Source: Streptomyces sp. CC53
GTDB lineage: Bacteria; Actinomycetota; Actinomycetes; Streptomycetales; Streptomycetaceae
Reading direction: 5' to 3'
Assembly: GCF_001865245.1 (NCBI RefSeq)
Contig: NZ_MKXB01000137.1
Coordinates: 29,936-76,114, forward strand
Length of the DNA: 46,179 nt
The first letter of the stretch is position 1. Each line of letters opens with the position of its first letter. This document shows positions 25,457 to 35,433 of the stretch, in pieces. The notes below the pieces were generated by a model, which made no database searches, was not told the DNA's origin, and saw only the letters and a list, made by a program, of their open reading frames with translations. The translations under genes and the position numbers were made by a program.

Positions 25457-25738
25457 ATGGCTGAGCGCCGCGTCAACGTCGGTTGGGCCGAGGGCCTGCA
25501 CGCCCGCCCCGCCTCCATCTTCGTCCGTGCCGCCACGGCGTCCGGCGTCCCGGTGACGATCGCCAAGGCGGGCGGCGCTCCGGTCAACGCCGCGTCGATG
25601 CTCGCGGTGCTGGGTCTGGGCGCGCAGGGCGGCGAGGAGATCGTGCTCGCGTCCGACGCAGAGGGCGCGGAGGCGGCCCTGGACCGTCTGGCGAAGCTGG
25701 TCGCCGAGGGTCTTGAGGAGCTCCCCGAGACCGTCTGA
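25457..25738 (+). CDS. ptsH: Phosphocarrier protein HPr of the PTS
   Basis: Accepts phosphate from enzyme I at His15 and passes it to sugar-specific enzyme IIA proteins. The 93-residue product has the active-site sequence GLHARPAS with His15, and NAASMLAVLGLG at the position of the regulatory serine in other HPr proteins; high-GC Gram-positives generally lack HPr kinase. Start ATG 25457 with AAGGG upstream. No enzyme I or EII genes are adjacent, which is normal in Streptomyces, where they lie elsewhere. A DasR site is upstream and a 19-bp terminator downstream, so it is monocistronic and linked to N-acetylglucosamine sensing. Confidence 0.97.
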   Translation: MAERRVNVGWAEGLHARPASIFVRAATASGVPVTIAKAGGAPVNAASMLAVLGLGAQGGEEIVLASDAEGAEAALDRLAKLVAEGLEELPETV

Positions 25739-25771
25739 CCCCGCGGCGCCATCGTCGGCGCCCGCAACGGT

Positions 25772-25812
25772 CACGAAGCCGCGCCACCCCCGTGGGGTGG
25801 CGCGGCTTCGTG
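25772..25812 (+). terminator. Strong terminator of ptsH
   Basis: A perfect 19-bp inverted repeat: 25772-25790 (ending GCGCCACCCC) with 25794-25812 (starting GGGGTGGCGC), loop CGT. It begins 33 bases after the HPr stop. Confidence 0.92.
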
Positions 25813-26235
25813 CACGCGGCGGCTCCCGGAAGCGGCGGCGGTGTGGTTCCGGCTGCCCGGCGCAGGGCGGCGCCCCGGCGGAACGTGGCGGTGGCACGAC
25901 GCCTGACCCGGAAAGCCCGGCGGGCAGCGCCGGCGGCACGCCGGGCGAACCGGGCAACCCGCCGGAGCGCGACCGCCACCGCCGGACAGCGGAACCCGGA
26001 GGCCCGATGGGAACACGACGGCCGCACAGCCCGGGCGGGGGCCGGAACCGGTCCACTCCGGCCCGCCGGGCGTTCCGGCACACCGCTTTCCGGCCTCACT
26101 GCTCCCTGCACTCGGCTATTCCGGCGCAGCGATATTACCCACACCGCATTTCCCCCTCACCTGCCGACGGGGAATTCCGGGCAGCCCGGTAAAACGGCCA
26201 GGCCATTTCGCTCTCCCTTGTATACGGCACGGCCG
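25813..26235. other. Intergenic region between ptsH and a GntR gene
   Basis: Between the ptsH terminator and the end of the convergent GntR gene. The part 26100-26235 is AT-richer (ATATTACC, TTGTATACGG) than anything nearby, which might hold an unassigned promoter or operator; GTATAC is a six-base palindrome. No gene seen. Confidence 0.4.
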
Positions 26236-26913
26236 TTAATTCCGCGGTCCCCCGGTGTTGACGGGGTGTTGCGAAGCTCTCACACGGTCCGGACGGCGCA
26301 GCCGGTGCACGCCGCGCCAGCGCTCGGCGTGCTGGGTGGCGAGCGCACGGGCCCGCTCCGCGTCGCCGCGCGCCACCGCGTCGACGATCGCGCCGTGCTC
26401 GGCCCAGACGTCGGCCGGCCGGGACGGCTGGTCGACCGCGTACATCCAGGCGATCTTCTGCCGGAGCTGGGTCAGCAGCGCCGTCAGCCCCGGGCTCGCC
26501 GCGGCCTGGGCGAGCGTCTCGTGGAACCAGGCGTCGAGCGACCGCAGGTCCTCGCCCTGACCGTGGCGGGCACGCTGCTGACCGAGCCGTACGAGCCCGC
26601 GCAGCACCTTGAGGTGGGCGTCCGTGCGGCGCTGGGCCGCGCGTGCGGCTCCGAGGGGCTCCAGGAGGGCACGCATCTCCAGCAGGTCGGCGGCCTCCTG
26701 CTCGCTCGGCTCCGCGACGAACGCCCCGACGTGCCGTCGGGAGGTGACGAAACCCTCGGACTCCAGGGTGCGCAGCGCCTCGCGGACCGGGACGCGCGAC
26801 ACCCCGTAGCGGCGGGCCAGCTGCTCCTCGGCGAGCCGGCTGCCGCGCGGCAGGACTCCGGAGACGATGTCCGTGCGGATCGCCGTGCATACCGAGTGCG
26901 CCGGAATGCGCAT
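26236..26913 (-). CDS. GntR family regulator (FadR subfamily)
   Basis: DNA-binding regulator of 225 residues. The N-terminal winged helix is clear (QLARRYGVSRVPVREALRTLESEGFV, about 30-57), followed by an all-helical FCD ligand-binding domain (about 75-205) with metal-binding histidine candidates in AWFHETLA and AEHGAIVDAV. Start ATG 26911-26913 (MRIPAHSVCTAIRTDI). It is convergent with ptsH. It is not DasR itself: DasR belongs to the HutC subfamily, and this C-terminal domain is of the FadR type. The effector is unknown; FadR-type regulators typically bind small organic acids. Confidence 0.93.
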   Translation of the reverse strand: MRIPAHSVCTAIRTDIVSGVLPRGSRLAEEQLARRYGVSRVPVREALRTLESEGFVTSRRHVGAFVAEPSEQEAADLLEMRALLEPLGAARAAQRRTDAHLKVLRGLVRLGQQRARHGQGEDLRSLDAWFHETLAQAAASPGLTALLTQLRQKIAWMYAVDQPSRPADVWAEHGAIVDAVARGDAERARALATQHAERWRGVHRLRRPDRVRASQHPVNTGGPRN

Positions 26914-27249
<336 letters not shown>

Positions 27250-27287
27250 GAAGACCCCGGCTGCTGCGCTTCGGAGCCGGGGTCTTC
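27250..27287 (-). terminator. Terminator of the M23 peptidase gene
   Basis: GAAGACCCCGGCT (27250-27262) pairs perfectly with AGCCGGGGTCTTC (27275-27287), a 13-bp stem with a 12-nt loop, 25 bases after the peptidase stop. Confidence 0.85.
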
Positions 27288-27311
27288 GCTGTGGTGTCGG
27301 GGAACGGCGTG

Positions 27312-28100
27312 TCAGACGCGGACGCCGCGGGCCCGCAGGTAGGCGACGGGGTCGATGTCGGAGCCGTACTCCGCGCCCGTGCGGGCCTCGAAGTGGAGGT
27401 GCGGGCCCGTCGAGTTGCCGGTCGAGCCGGAGACGCCGATCTGCTGGCCGGGCGCGACGGTCTGGCCGACGGCCACGGTGACGGAGGCGAGGTGGCCGTA
27501 CTGGGTGTAGGTGCCGTCGTGCATGCGGATCACCACGTTGTTTCCGTAGGCGCCGCCCCAGCCGGCCTCCACGACGGTGCCGAGACCCACGGAGACGACG
27601 CTGGAGCCGTACGGGGCGTGGAAGTCGATGCCGGAGTGGCTGCCGGAGGACCACAGGCCACCGCCGGCCTGGTACGCGGTGGAGACGTACGAGCCGGCGA
27701 CGGGCAGCTGGAAGGAGTGCAGGCGCCTGCGCTCCTCCTCACGGTCGGCGCGCTCCTTGGCCGCGCGCGCCTCCTGGAACCTGGCTTCGGCCTGGCGCCT
27801 GGCCTCCTGCTCGGCCTGGGCCTGGCGTTCGGTGGCGGTGGCGGCCTCCTCCTGCACGGCGGCCTGCTCCCGGACCTCCTCGGCGAGACCGTGACCGGTG
27901 ATCGTCTTGGTCGGCCCGGTGCTGTCCAGCGCCTCCAGGGTGCCGGTGAGCGCGGCCTCCCGGCCTGCCGCGGACGCCGGGGAGGTGAGGGTTCCGATGA
28001 CGCCGGTGGTGGCGAGGGCGGCGACGCCTGCGGCGTGCGCGCTCCTGCGGGTCATCCGGCCGGGGGCACGGTGCTTCCCGGTGGCACGGGTGAACGCCAT
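27312..28100 (-). CDS. M23 family peptidoglycan endopeptidase, secreted
   Basis: Zinc metallopeptidase that cleaves peptide cross-links in the cell wall. The 262-residue product has a basic N-terminus ([20 protein letters not shown]) and a signal-like hydrophobic region ending TSPASAAG near 45. A charged coiled-coil follows (about 75-130, Gln/Glu/Ala/Arg-rich). The C-terminal M23/LytM domain holds the zinc ligands in [12 protein letters not shown] (H and D) and [11 protein letters not shown] (HxH), with the catalytic-area YGHLASV histidine. All ligands are intact. Start ATG 28098-28100 with AAGGAAAGG upstream. Expression is probably set by the c-di-AMP riboswitch in its leader, tying wall remodelling to that nucleotide. 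Confidence 0.95.
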   Translation of the reverse strand: MAFTRATGKHRAPGRMTRRSAHAAGVAALATTGVIGTLTSPASAAGREAALTGTLEALDSTGPTKTITGHGLAEEVREQAAVQEEAATATERQAQAEQEARRQAEARFQEARAAKERADREEERRRLHSFQLPVAGSYVSTAYQAGGGLWSSGSHSGIDFHAPYGSSVVSVGLGTVVEAGWGGAYGNNVVIRMHDGTYTQYGHLASVTVAVGQTVAPGQQIGVSGSTGNSTGPHLHFEARTGAEYGSDIDPVAYLRARGVRV

Positions 28101-28127
28101 GAAGTGGGGTGATCCTTTCCTTCCTTC

Positions 28128-28269
28128 TCGCCTACCGGGTTAGCTGACGGGTTCGGAGCAGGAAGGTCTCCTACGGCCCCCTCCGCACGGTGGCGAAGGC
28201 GGCCGATTCACCCCAGGGGACGTGTGGGTCCCCGGCTCCCCAGGCTCGCGCCTGACGGGGATTCGGCGA
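28128..28269 (-). promoter_or_regulatory. c-di-AMP riboswitch (ydaO/yuaA type)
   Basis: On the minus strand the leader of the M23 gene contains the conserved blocks of this aptamer in order: CGCCGAATCCCCG, then AGCCGGGGACCCA, GGGGTGAATCGG, GTAGGAGACCTTCCTGCTC, CGAACCCGTCAGCTAACC, and GGTAGGCGAGAAGGAAGGA. The closing helix P1 pairs TCGCC (28269-28265) with GGCGA (28132-28128). It ends 28 nt before the start codon. In streptomycetes this class is known to lower expression of wall hydrolases when c-di-AMP is high. Confidence 0.94.
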
Positions 28270-28317
28270 TCGCTGTCCGGTGCCGCGGGTGCGGCGGGTG
28301 CAGCGGGCGGACAGCGA
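28270..28317 (-). repeat. Hairpin directly 5' of the riboswitch
   Basis: TCGCTGTCCG and CGGACAGCGA (plus-strand positions 28270-28279 and 28308-28317) form a perfect 10-bp stem with a 28-nt loop, ending exactly where P1 of the aptamer begins. It may be part of the leader RNA, a coaxial helix next to P1, or an upstream regulator site. Confidence 0.6.
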
Positions 28318-28432
28318 CGAAGACGCTATGCGGCGGATCTTTCAATCACCAAACGGACACGGTTTTTTGTAGCGCACGCCACAGGGCAGACACCCAGGCT
28401 CCCCATCAAAACGGGCATAGTGCCGGAACGAT

Positions 28433-28469
28433 CGGAACCCCGACGTCCGTATCGGACGTCGGGGTTCCG
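28433..28469 (-). terminator. Terminator of the M16 peptidase operon
   Basis: A perfect 17-bp stem: 28433-28449 (CGGAACCCCGACGTCCG) with 28453-28469, loop TAT. It lies 37 bases after the stop of the minus-strand peptidase gene and insulates the riboswitch-controlled gene downstream. Confidence 0.92.
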
Positions 28470-28505
28470 GGGAGCGGTGGACCGCGGGTCCGGACGGGCC
28501 GTCAA

Positions 28506-29903
28506 TCAGCCGGAGACGACCGTCACTTCACCGATGCCGAGCGCCTCGACCGGCTCCTTGATGACCGCGGCGTCACCGACGAGGACGGTGACGAGCCGGT
28601 CCGGCGGGAAGGCGCTGACGACCGCCGCGGTGGCCTCCACGGTGCCGGTCTCGGCCAGCCTGCGGTACAGCTCCGCCTGGAAGTCGTCCGGCAGGTGCTG
28701 CTCGACCTGGTCGGCCAGGGTGCCCGCGACCGCCGCCGCCGTTTCGTACCGCAGCGGCGCGACGCCCACGAGGTTGTGGACGGCCGCGTCCCGCTCCGCG
28801 TCGGTGAGGCCCTCCTCGGCGAGGGTGCGCAGCACCTTCCACAGGTCGTCCAGGGCGGGACCGGTGTGCGGTGTGTCGACGGAGCCGTTGATCGCCAGCA
28901 TCGCGGCGCCGGTGCCCTCCGGCGTGGAGCGCAGCACCTGCCCGAAGGCCCGCACGCCGTACGTGTAGCCCTTCTCCTCGCGCAGGACGCGGTCGAGCCG
29001 CGAGGTGAGGGTGCCGCCCAGGCAGTACGTGCCGACGACCTGCGCGGGCCACACGCGGTCGTGCCGGTCGGGGCCGATGCGGCCGATGAGCAGCTGTGTC
29101 TGCACCGCGCCCGGCCGGTCCACGATGACGACGCGTCCCGTGTCGTCCGCGGTCACCGGCGGGGCCGTGCGCGGCTTCGCGGCGGTGCCGGTCCAGGTGC
29201 CGAGCGACTCCGCGAGGACGGCGTCCAGGTCGATGCCCGTCAGGTCGCCCACGACCACGGCGGTGGCCGACGCGGGCCGCACGTGGGCCTCGTAGAAGGC
29301 GCGGACGGCGGCCGCGTCGATCCGTGCGACGGTCTCCTCGGTGCCCTGGCGCGGCCGGGACATCCGGGACGCCGCGGGGAACAGCTCGGCGTACAGCTGC
29401 TTGGCGGCGCGACGGCCCGGGTTGGCCGTCTCGTGCGGGATCTCGTCGAGGCGGTTGCGGACGAGGCGCTCCACCTCGCTGTCCGCGAAGGCCGGGGCCC
29501 GCAGCGCCTCGGCCAGCAGCCCCAGGGCCTTCGGCAGCCGGGAGGCGGGGACCTCCAGGGAGACCCGGACGCCGGGGTGGTCGGCGTGCGCGTCCAGGGT
29601 GGCCCCGCAGCGCTCCAGCTCGGCCGCGAACTCCTCGGCCGTGTGCTTGTCGGTGCCTTCGGAGAGGGCGCGCGCCATGATCGTGGCGACGCCGTCGAGC
29701 CCTTCGGGCTCGGCGTCGAGCGGGGCGTCGAGGTCGATCTCGACGGCGACGACCTGCTGACCGGGGCGGTGGCAGCGCAGCACGGTCAGGCCGTTGTCGA
29801 GCGTGCCGCGCTCGGGGGCGGGGAACGCCCACGGGCGCGGCGTGCCGCCGGTGGGCTGCGGGTGGAAGTCCATGCTGGTCAGAGACACGGCAGCGTCGCT
29901 CAC
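28506..29903 (-). CDS. M16 family peptidase homologue, probably non-catalytic subunit
   Basis: Member of the M16 (pitrilysin/processing peptidase) family, 465 residues, second gene of a two-gene operon. The GTG start (29901-29903) overlaps the upstream stop as GTGA. The segment aligned with the zinc site reads LDGVATIMARALSEGT, where HxxEH should be, so it lacks both histidines and the glutamate. The later glycine-rich and RLDRVLREEKGYTYGV region, typical of the substrate-binding subunit, is retained. By analogy with bacterial M16B pairs it would form a heterodimer with the catalytic partner encoded upstream. No signal peptide. Confidence 0.92.
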   Translation of the reverse strand: MSDAAVSLTSMDFHPQPTGGTPRPWAFPAPERGTLDNGLTVLRCHRPGQQVVAVEIDLDAPLDAEPEGLDGVATIMARALSEGTDKHTAEEFAAELERCGATLDAHADHPGVRVSLEVPASRLPKALGLLAEALRAPAFADSEVERLVRNRLDEIPHETANPGRRAAKQLYAELFPAASRMSRPRQGTEETVARIDAAAVRAFYEAHVRPASATAVVVGDLTGIDLDAVLAESLGTWTGTAAKPRTAPPVTADDTGRVVIVDRPGAVQTQLLIGRIGPDRHDRVWPAQVVGTYCLGGTLTSRLDRVLREEKGYTYGVRAFGQVLRSTPEGTGAAMLAINGSVDTPHTGPALDDLWKVLRTLAEEGLTDAERDAAVHNLVGVAPLRYETAAAVAGTLADQVEQHLPDDFQAELYRRLAETGTVEATAAVVSAFPPDRLVTVLVGDAAVIKEPVEALGIGEVTVVSG

Positions 29904-31261
29904 TGGTCCGCACCCTCTTCCTGGTCGTCGCTGTCGGTCGTCTGGTCGTCGGCGGCCTTGTCCACGGGCTCGTAGACGAGCACGGCGCGGTTGTCGGGAC
30001 GCAGCCGCTCCGCGGCGACCGCCTGCACCTCCTCGGCGGTCACCTCCAGGACGCGCTGGACCGCGGTGAGGGCGCGCTGCGGGTCGCCGAACAGCACCGC
30101 GTAGCGGCACAGTTCGTCGGCGCGGCCGGCGACGGTGCCGAGCCGGTCCAGCCACTCGCGCTCCAGCTGGGCCTGGGCCCGCTCCATCTCCTCGGGCGTG
30201 GGCCCCTGGGCGGCGAACCGGGCCAGCTCCTCGTCGACGGCGGCCTCGATGGCGGGCACCTCGACGTCCGCGGACGCCTTCACGTCGAGCCAGCCCAGAG
30301 ACGGCGCGCCGGCGAGCCGCAGGAGGCCGAAGCCGGCCGCGACGGCCGTGCGGTCACGGCGGACGAGCCGGTTGTGGAGGCGGGAGGACTCCCCGCCGCC
30401 GAGGATGGTGAGCGCCAGGTCGGCCGCGTCGCACGCACGGGTGCCGTCCTGCGGGAGGCGGTAGGCCGCCAGGAGGGCGCGGGCCGGGACGTCCTCCTCC
30501 ACGACCTGGCGGAGCTGCTCGCCGATGACGTCGGGAAGCGTGCCGTCGCGGGGGTCGGGCTTGCCGTCGTGCCCGGGGATGGAGCCGAAGTACTTCTCGA
30601 CCCAGGCGAGCGTCTGCTCCGGGTCGATGTCGCCCACCACGGACAGGACGGCGTTGTTGGGCGCGTAGTAGGTCCGGAAGAAGTTCCTGGCGTCCTCCAG
30701 GGTGGCGGCGTCCAGGTCGGCCATGGAGCCGATGGGCGTGTGGTGGTAGGGGTGCCCGTCCGGGTAGGCGAGCGCGGTGAGCCGCTCGAAGGCGGTGCCG
30801 TAGGGCACGTTGTCGTACCGCTGGCGGCGCTCGTTCTTGACGACGTCCCGCTGGTTCTCCATGGACTCGTCGTCGAGGGCGGCCAGGAGGGAGCCCATCC
30901 GGTCCGCCTCCAGCCACAGCGCGAGCTCCAGCTGGTGGGCGGGCATGGTCTCGAAGTAGTTGGTGCGCTCGAAGCTGGTGGTGCCGTTGAGGGAGCCGCC
31001 GGCGCCCTGCACGAGCTCGAAGTGGCCGTTGCCCTTGACCTGCTTGGAGCCCTGGAACATCAGGTGCTCGAAGAGGTGGGCCAGGCCGGTGCGGCCCTTG
31101 ACCTCGTGGCGGGAGCCGACGTCGTACCAGAGGCACACCGCGGCGACCGGGGTCAGGTGGTCCTCGGAAAGCACCACGCGCAGACCGTTGGCCAGCCGGT
31201 GCTCGGTCGCTTTCAGGCCTCCGGAGCCGGCCGGGGCTGTGGCCGTGTGACCCTTGGGCAT
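29900..31261 (-). CDS. M16 family zinc peptidase, catalytic subunit
   Basis: Zinc metallopeptidase of 453 residues. The inverted zinc motif HLFEH occupies 62-66 (ligands His62 and His66, catalytic Glu65), and a downstream ligand is Glu144 in VVKNERRQR; the family element ADRMGSLL also fits. Start ATG 31259-31261 with GAAGGGA upstream. The C-terminus is an acidic disordered tail ([13 protein letters not shown]). It is coupled to the following non-catalytic homologue through a four-base overlap, so the two probably assemble together in the cytoplasm. Divergent from parC across about 210 nt. Natural substrate unknown. Confidence 0.95.
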   Translation of the reverse strand: MPKGHTATAPAGSGGLKATEHRLANGLRVVLSEDHLTPVAAVCLWYDVGSRHEVKGRTGLAHLFEHLMFQGSKQVKGNGHFELVQGAGGSLNGTTSFERTNYFETMPAHQLELALWLEADRMGSLLAALDDESMENQRDVVKNERRQRYDNVPYGTAFERLTALAYPDGHPYHHTPIGSMADLDAATLEDARNFFRTYYAPNNAVLSVVGDIDPEQTLAWVEKYFGSIPGHDGKPDPRDGTLPDVIGEQLRQVVEEDVPARALLAAYRLPQDGTRACDAADLALTILGGGESSRLHNRLVRRDRTAVAAGFGLLRLAGAPSLGWLDVKASADVEVPAIEAAVDEELARFAAQGPTPEEMERAQAQLEREWLDRLGTVAGRADELCRYAVLFGDPQRALTAVQRVLEVTAEEVQAVAAERLRPDNRAVLVYEPVDKAADDQTTDSDDQEEGADQ

Positions 31262-31473
31262 GTACGTCCCTTCGATCGCGTCTGGGGAACCCTGGGTACG
31301 TCGGGAAGACGTCCGGGGAAAGTCCTGCCACTGTATGCAAGCGCACGGGCGCTCCGGGAAGTTCCCGGAGGCGCCGGGCGTCCCTCTTCCGGGTCGCGGT
31401 CGGCCGTGTCAGTGGGACGGTCCACAATGGTCCGCGTCAGATCAACCTTGTTGGTGAAGGAGCCGCAGCAGCG

Positions 31474-33927
31474 ATGGCCCGCCGCAGCACGAAGACCACG
31501 CCGCCCGACGATTTCGAGGAGCGGATCCTCGACATCGACGTCGTCGACGAGATGCAGGGCTCCTTCCTCGAGTACGCGTACTCGGTGATCTACTCCCGGG
31601 CCCTGCCGGACGCCCGGGACGGCCTGAAGCCCGTGCACCGGCGCATCGTGTACCAGATGAACGAGATGGGGCTGCGGCCGGACCGCGGCTTCGTCAAGTG
31701 CGCCCGTGTCGTCGGCGAGGTGATGGGCAAGCTCCATCCGCACGGCGACGCCTCGATCTACGACGCGCTGGTGCGCATGGCGCAGCCGTTCTCGATGCGG
31801 CTGCCGCTGGTGGACGGCCACGGCAACTTCGGCTCGCTCGGCAACGACGACCCGCCGGCCGCCATGCGGTACACGGAGTGCCGCGCGGCGGACGCGGCGA
31901 GCCTGATGACGGAGTCGATCGACGAGAACACCGTCGACTTCGCCCCGAACTACGACGGGCAGGAGCGCGAGCCCGTCGCCCTGCCGGCCGCGTTCCCGAA
32001 CCTGCTGGTCAACGGCGCGTCCGGAATCGCGGTCGGCATGGCGACGAACATGCCGCCGCACAACCTGGGCGAGGTCATCGCCGCCGCCCGGCACCTGATC
32101 AGGCACCCGGGCGCGGACCTGGAGACCCTGATGCGGTTCGTGCCGGGCCCCGACCTGCCGACGGGCGGGCGGATCGTCGGTCTGAACGGCATCAAGGACG
32201 CGTACGACTCCGGTCGCGGCACCTTCAAGATCCGCGCCACGGCGACGGTGGAGAACGTCACTCCGCGCCGCAAGGGCATCGTGGTCACGGAGCTGCCGTT
32301 CACGGTCGGCCCGGAGAAGGTCATCGCCAAGATCAAGGACCTGGTCGGCGCGAAGAAGCTCCAGGGCATCGCGGACGTCAAGGACCTCACGGACCGGGAG
32401 CACGGACTCCGGCTGGTCATCGAGATCAAGAACGGCTTCGTGCCCGAGGCCGTGCTGGAGCAGCTGTACAAGCTGACGCCGATGGAGAAGTCCTTCGGCA
32501 TCAACAACGTGGCCCTGGTGGACGGGCAGCCCGTCACGCTCGGCCTGAAGGAGCTGCTGGAGGTCTACCTCGACCACCGCTTCGAGGTGGTGCGGCGGCG
32601 CAGCGAGTTCCGCCGCGGCAGGAAGCAGGACCGGCTGCACCTGGTCGAGGGCCTGTTGGTGGCGCTCGTCGACATCGACGAGGTGATCCGGCTGATCCGG
32701 TCGAGTGAGAACTCGGCGGAGGCCAAGCAGCGCCTGATGGAGCGGTTCGGTCTGAGCGAGGTGCAGACGCAGTACATCCTCGACACGCCGCTGCGCCGGC
32801 TCACGAAGTTCGACCGGCTGGAGCTGGAGGCGGAGCGGGACCGGCTGACCGACGAGATCGAGCAGTTGACGCGGATCCTGGACTCGGACGCCGAGCTGCG
32901 CAAGCTGGTGTCGTCCGAGCTGGCCGCGGTGGCGAAGAAGTTCGCCACGCCGCGGCGCACGGTGCTGCTGGAGTCGGCGGGCGCCGCGGCCCCCGCGATG
33001 CCGCTGGAGGTCGAGGACTCCCCCTGCCGGGTCCTGCTGTCCTCGACGGGGCTGCTGGCCCGTACGGCCTCGGGCGAACCGCTGCCGGAGGCCGGGGGCC
33101 GGCGGGTCAAGCACGACGTGGTCGTGTCGGCCGTGGCGGCGACGGTGCGGGGCACGGTGGGCGCGGTGACGTCCGCCGGCCGGCTGCTGCGCGTCTCCGT
33201 GGTCGACCTGCCGCAACTGCCGGACACGGCGGCGGCGCCGAACCTGGCGGGCGGGGCGCCGCTGTCGGAGTTCCTGACGCTGGAGAAGGACGAGACGGTC
33301 GTCTGCCTGACGACGCTGGACGAGGCGTCGCCCGGGCTGGCGCTGGGCACCCTGCAGGGCGTGGTGAAGCGGGTGGTGCCGGACTATCCCGCGAACAAGG
33401 ACGAGTTGGAGGTCATGTCCCTGAAGGAGGGCGACCGGATCGTCGGGGGCGCGGAGCTGCGGACCGGCGAGGAGGACCTCGTCTTCATCACCTCGGACGC
33501 GCAGCTGCTGCGGTACCCGGCCTCGCAGGTGCGTCCGCAGGGCCGCGCCGCCGGTGGTATGGCGGGCGTGAAGCTGACGGCGGGCGCGCGGGTGCTGTCG
33601 TTCACCGCCGTGGACCCGGCGGCCGACGCGGTGGTGTTCACCGTCGCGGGGGCGACGGGGCAGCTGGACGCGTCGGCCGGTACGTCGGCGAAGCTGACGC
33701 CGTTCGACCAGTACCCGCGCAAGGGCCGGGCCACGGGAGGTGTGCGGTGCCAGCGGTTCCTGAAGGGCGAGGACGCCTTGGTGTTCGCCTGGGCGGGTGA
33801 GACCCCGGCGCGCGCCGCGCAGAAGAACGGCGCCCCGGTGGAGCTGCCGGACCCGGACCCGCGCCGGGACGGGTCCGGTGTGCCGCTGGTGAAGCCGGTG
33901 GCGGTGGTCGCCGGTCCGGCGGCGTAG
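31474..33927 (+). CDS. parC: DNA topoisomerase IV subunit A
   Basis: Breaks and rejoins DNA to decatenate daughter chromosomes, working with ParE. The 817-residue product has the winged-helix domain with [19 protein letters not shown], the catalytic tyrosine in MRYTECR, and the C-terminal beta-propeller repeats after about 510. The quinolone-determining segment HGDASIYD has Ala where E. coli ParC has Ser80, and Asp where it has Glu84. The gene could be mistaken for gyrA, but a ParE gene lies 4 kb away and the primary gyrases sit elsewhere in Streptomyces. Start ATG 31474, with GAAGGAG upstream. Its stop is nine bases from the convergent CobW-like gene. Confidence 0.95.
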   Translation: MARRSTKTTPPDDFEERILDIDVVDEMQGSFLEYAYSVIYSRALPDARDGLKPVHRRIVYQMNEMGLRPDRGFVKCARVVGEVMGKLHPHGDASIYDALVRMAQPFSMRLPLVDGHGNFGSLGNDDPPAAMRYTECRAADAASLMTESIDENTVDFAPNYDGQEREPVALPAAFPNLLVNGASGIAVGMATNMPPHNLGEVIAAARHLIRHPGADLETLMRFVPGPDLPTGGRIVGLNGIKDAYDSGRGTFKIRATATVENVTPRRKGIVVTELPFTVGPEKVIAKIKDLVGAKKLQGIADVKDLTDREHGLRLVIEIKNGFVPEAVLEQLYKLTPMEKSFGINNVALVDGQPVTLGLKELLEVYLDHRFEVVRRRSEFRRGRKQDRLHLVEGLLVALVDIDEVIRLIRSSENSAEAKQRLMERFGLSEVQTQYILDTPLRRLTKFDRLELEAERDRLTDEIEQLTRILDSDAELRKLVSSELAAVAKKFATPRRTVLLESAGAAAPAMPLEVEDSPCRVLLSSTGLLARTASGEPLPEAGGRRVKHDVVVSAVAATVRGTVGAVTSAGRLLRVSVVDLPQLPDTAAAPNLAGGAPLSEFLTLEKDETVVCLTTLDEASPGLALGTLQGVVKRVVPDYPANKDELEVMSLKEGDRIVGGAELRTGEEDLVFITSDAQLLRYPASQVRPQGRAAGGMAGVKLTAGARVLSFTAVDPAADAVVFTVAGATGQLDASAGTSAKLTPFDQYPRKGRATGGVRCQRFLKGEDALVFAWAGETPARAAQKNGAPVELPDPDPRRDGSGVPLVKPVAVVAGPAA

Positions 33928-33936
33928 CGGCTGTCC

Positions 33937-35034
33937 TCAGGGGGCGTCCTCCGGCACGTCGGGCTCCTCGTTGCCGGGGTCCGGTACGTAGCGGAGGACG
34001 CCCCACATGCTGTGCGGGTCGGGGACGTCGTGCGGTCCGGCGACCGTGCAGCCGTCGAGGGCCTTGCGCAGCGCCTCCCCGTCGGTGCCGGACCCGATGA
34101 GCACCAGCTGGGTGAGGCGCGGTTCGCCGGGCGGCCAGGGATGCGGGGAGAACCGCAGGAACCGGCCGACGGCGTGCAGGGTGTAGCGGTTGGCGGGGTC
34201 GGCGCTGCCGAAGTCGACGAATCCCTTGATGCGGTAGAGCCCGTCGGGGCGGGAGTCCAGGAACTCCATGAGGCGGCGCGGGTGCAGGGGCGCCTCGGCG
34301 GTGAAGGACACCGTGTCGTAAGCCGCGTGGGGGTGCCGGGCATGGTCGTGGGCGGCGTCGTACGCCTCGGCGTACAGGTCCTCGAAGGAGAGCTGGCGCC
34401 CGCCGACCAGCTCGTCCTCGGTCCTGGCGGCGCGGTCGAAGAGCAGTTCCGGGTCGATCCGGCCGTACGCGGCGTCCACGACGGCGGCGGGTCCGGCCAG
34501 CCCGGCGACGGTGTCGCGTACCCGCGCGAGTTCGCCGGCCGGGACGCGGTCGGCCTTGTTCACGACGACGAGGTCCGCGAGGGCCAGGTGCCGGTCGGTC
34601 TCGGGATGGCGGCCGCGGGTGGCGTCGAACTCGGCGGCGTCGACGACCAGCACGAGACCGCCGTAGACGATCCGTGCGTTGTCGCTGGCGAGGACCATCC
34701 TGACCAGTTCCTGCGGCTCGGCGAGCCCGCTGGCCTCGATGACGATCACGTCGATGCCGGTGGAGGGCCGGGTGAGGACGTCCAGGTAGGTGTCGAGTTC
34801 GCTCGCGTCGACGGCGCAGCACAGGCAGCCGTTGCCGAGGGAGACCGTGGAGCCGACCTGCCCGGCGACGGTCATGGCGTCGATCTCGATGGATCCGAAG
34901 TCGTTGACCATGACCCCGATGCGGGTGCCGCGCGCGGTGCGCAGCAGGTGGTTGAGCAGGGTCGTCTTGCCGGATCCGAGGAAGCCCGCGAGGACGACTA
35001 CCGGGATCTGCTGCGGGCGTTGCTGCAGGCTCAA
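33937..35034 (-). CDS. CobW/G3E-family GTPase, metal chaperone-like
   Basis: P-loop GTPase of the COG0523 family that handles metal insertion or zinc homeostasis. The 365-residue product has Walker A GFLGSGKTT (17-25), the metal-binding GCLCC motif (about 72-76), the EASGLAEP switch element, NKAD guanine specificity, and a C-terminal CobW_C domain with GLYRIKGFVDF. I chose TTG 35032-35034 because AGGAAGG lies just upstream and the product then begins MSLQQRPQQIPVVVLAGF; an upstream extension would be Arg/Pro-rich and unlike the family. Metal unknown (zinc or cobalt are typical). It is convergent with parC. Confidence 0.92.
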   Translation of the reverse strand: MSLQQRPQQIPVVVLAGFLGSGKTTLLNHLLRTARGTRIGVMVNDFGSIEIDAMTVAGQVGSTVSLGNGCLCCAVDASELDTYLDVLTRPSTGIDVIVIEASGLAEPQELVRMVLASDNARIVYGGLVLVVDAAEFDATRGRHPETDRHLALADLVVVNKADRVPAGELARVRDTVAGLAGPAAVVDAAYGRIDPELLFDRAARTEDELVGGRQLSFEDLYAEAYDAAHDHARHPHAAYDTVSFTAEAPLHPRRLMEFLDSRPDGLYRIKGFVDFGSADPANRYTLHAVGRFLRFSPHPWPPGEPRLTQLVLIGSGTDGEALRKALDGCTVAGPHDVPDPHSMWGVLRYVPDPGNEEPDVPEDAP

Positions 35035-35433
35035 GAGGCACCTTCCTGTCGATGGCCGCCTCTCAGGATAGGCAGGGCGCCGCAGTACGGCCTCAGGCCG
35101 CAGGGTGGTGGGCCGTCGCGGGGGCGTGGTGCCCTGGCGGGCGTGGTGCCCTGGCGGGGCACATCCGGGGGCACACACGGCCACCGGGGCTCCGGTCCCG
35201 TCCGGCCGGGCCCGGCTGGCGGCCCGTGCCGGGTGACGGCGCCCACGGCCCGGGCGACGGCCGGGACCCGGCCGTTCCGGCGGGCGGCCTTGCCCGATCC
35301 GGCCGCCCGGCGGCTCTCGTGGGGCACGGCGGCCGCGGCGAGGGGGCTCCGGTCTGTCCCTGCCGAGCCCGCCCTGCTGCCCCGTGCGCATCCGCCTGGA
35401 CGCGCGACACGGGAAGGGACGCGGCAGGGCCCG
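35035..35433. other. Intergenic region upstream of the CobW-like gene
   Basis: About 400 bases, GC-rich, between two minus-strand genes. It includes a 17-bp direct tandem duplication and the promoter of the CobW-like gene, which I cannot locate. If the gene is zinc-controlled, a Zur site would be expected; I saw no convincing AT-rich palindrome. Confidence 0.4.
35123..35156. repeat. 17-bp tandem duplication
   Basis: GGCGTGGTGCCCTGGCG occurs twice, head to tail, without mismatch in non-coding DNA upstream of the CobW-like gene. Confidence 0.9.
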
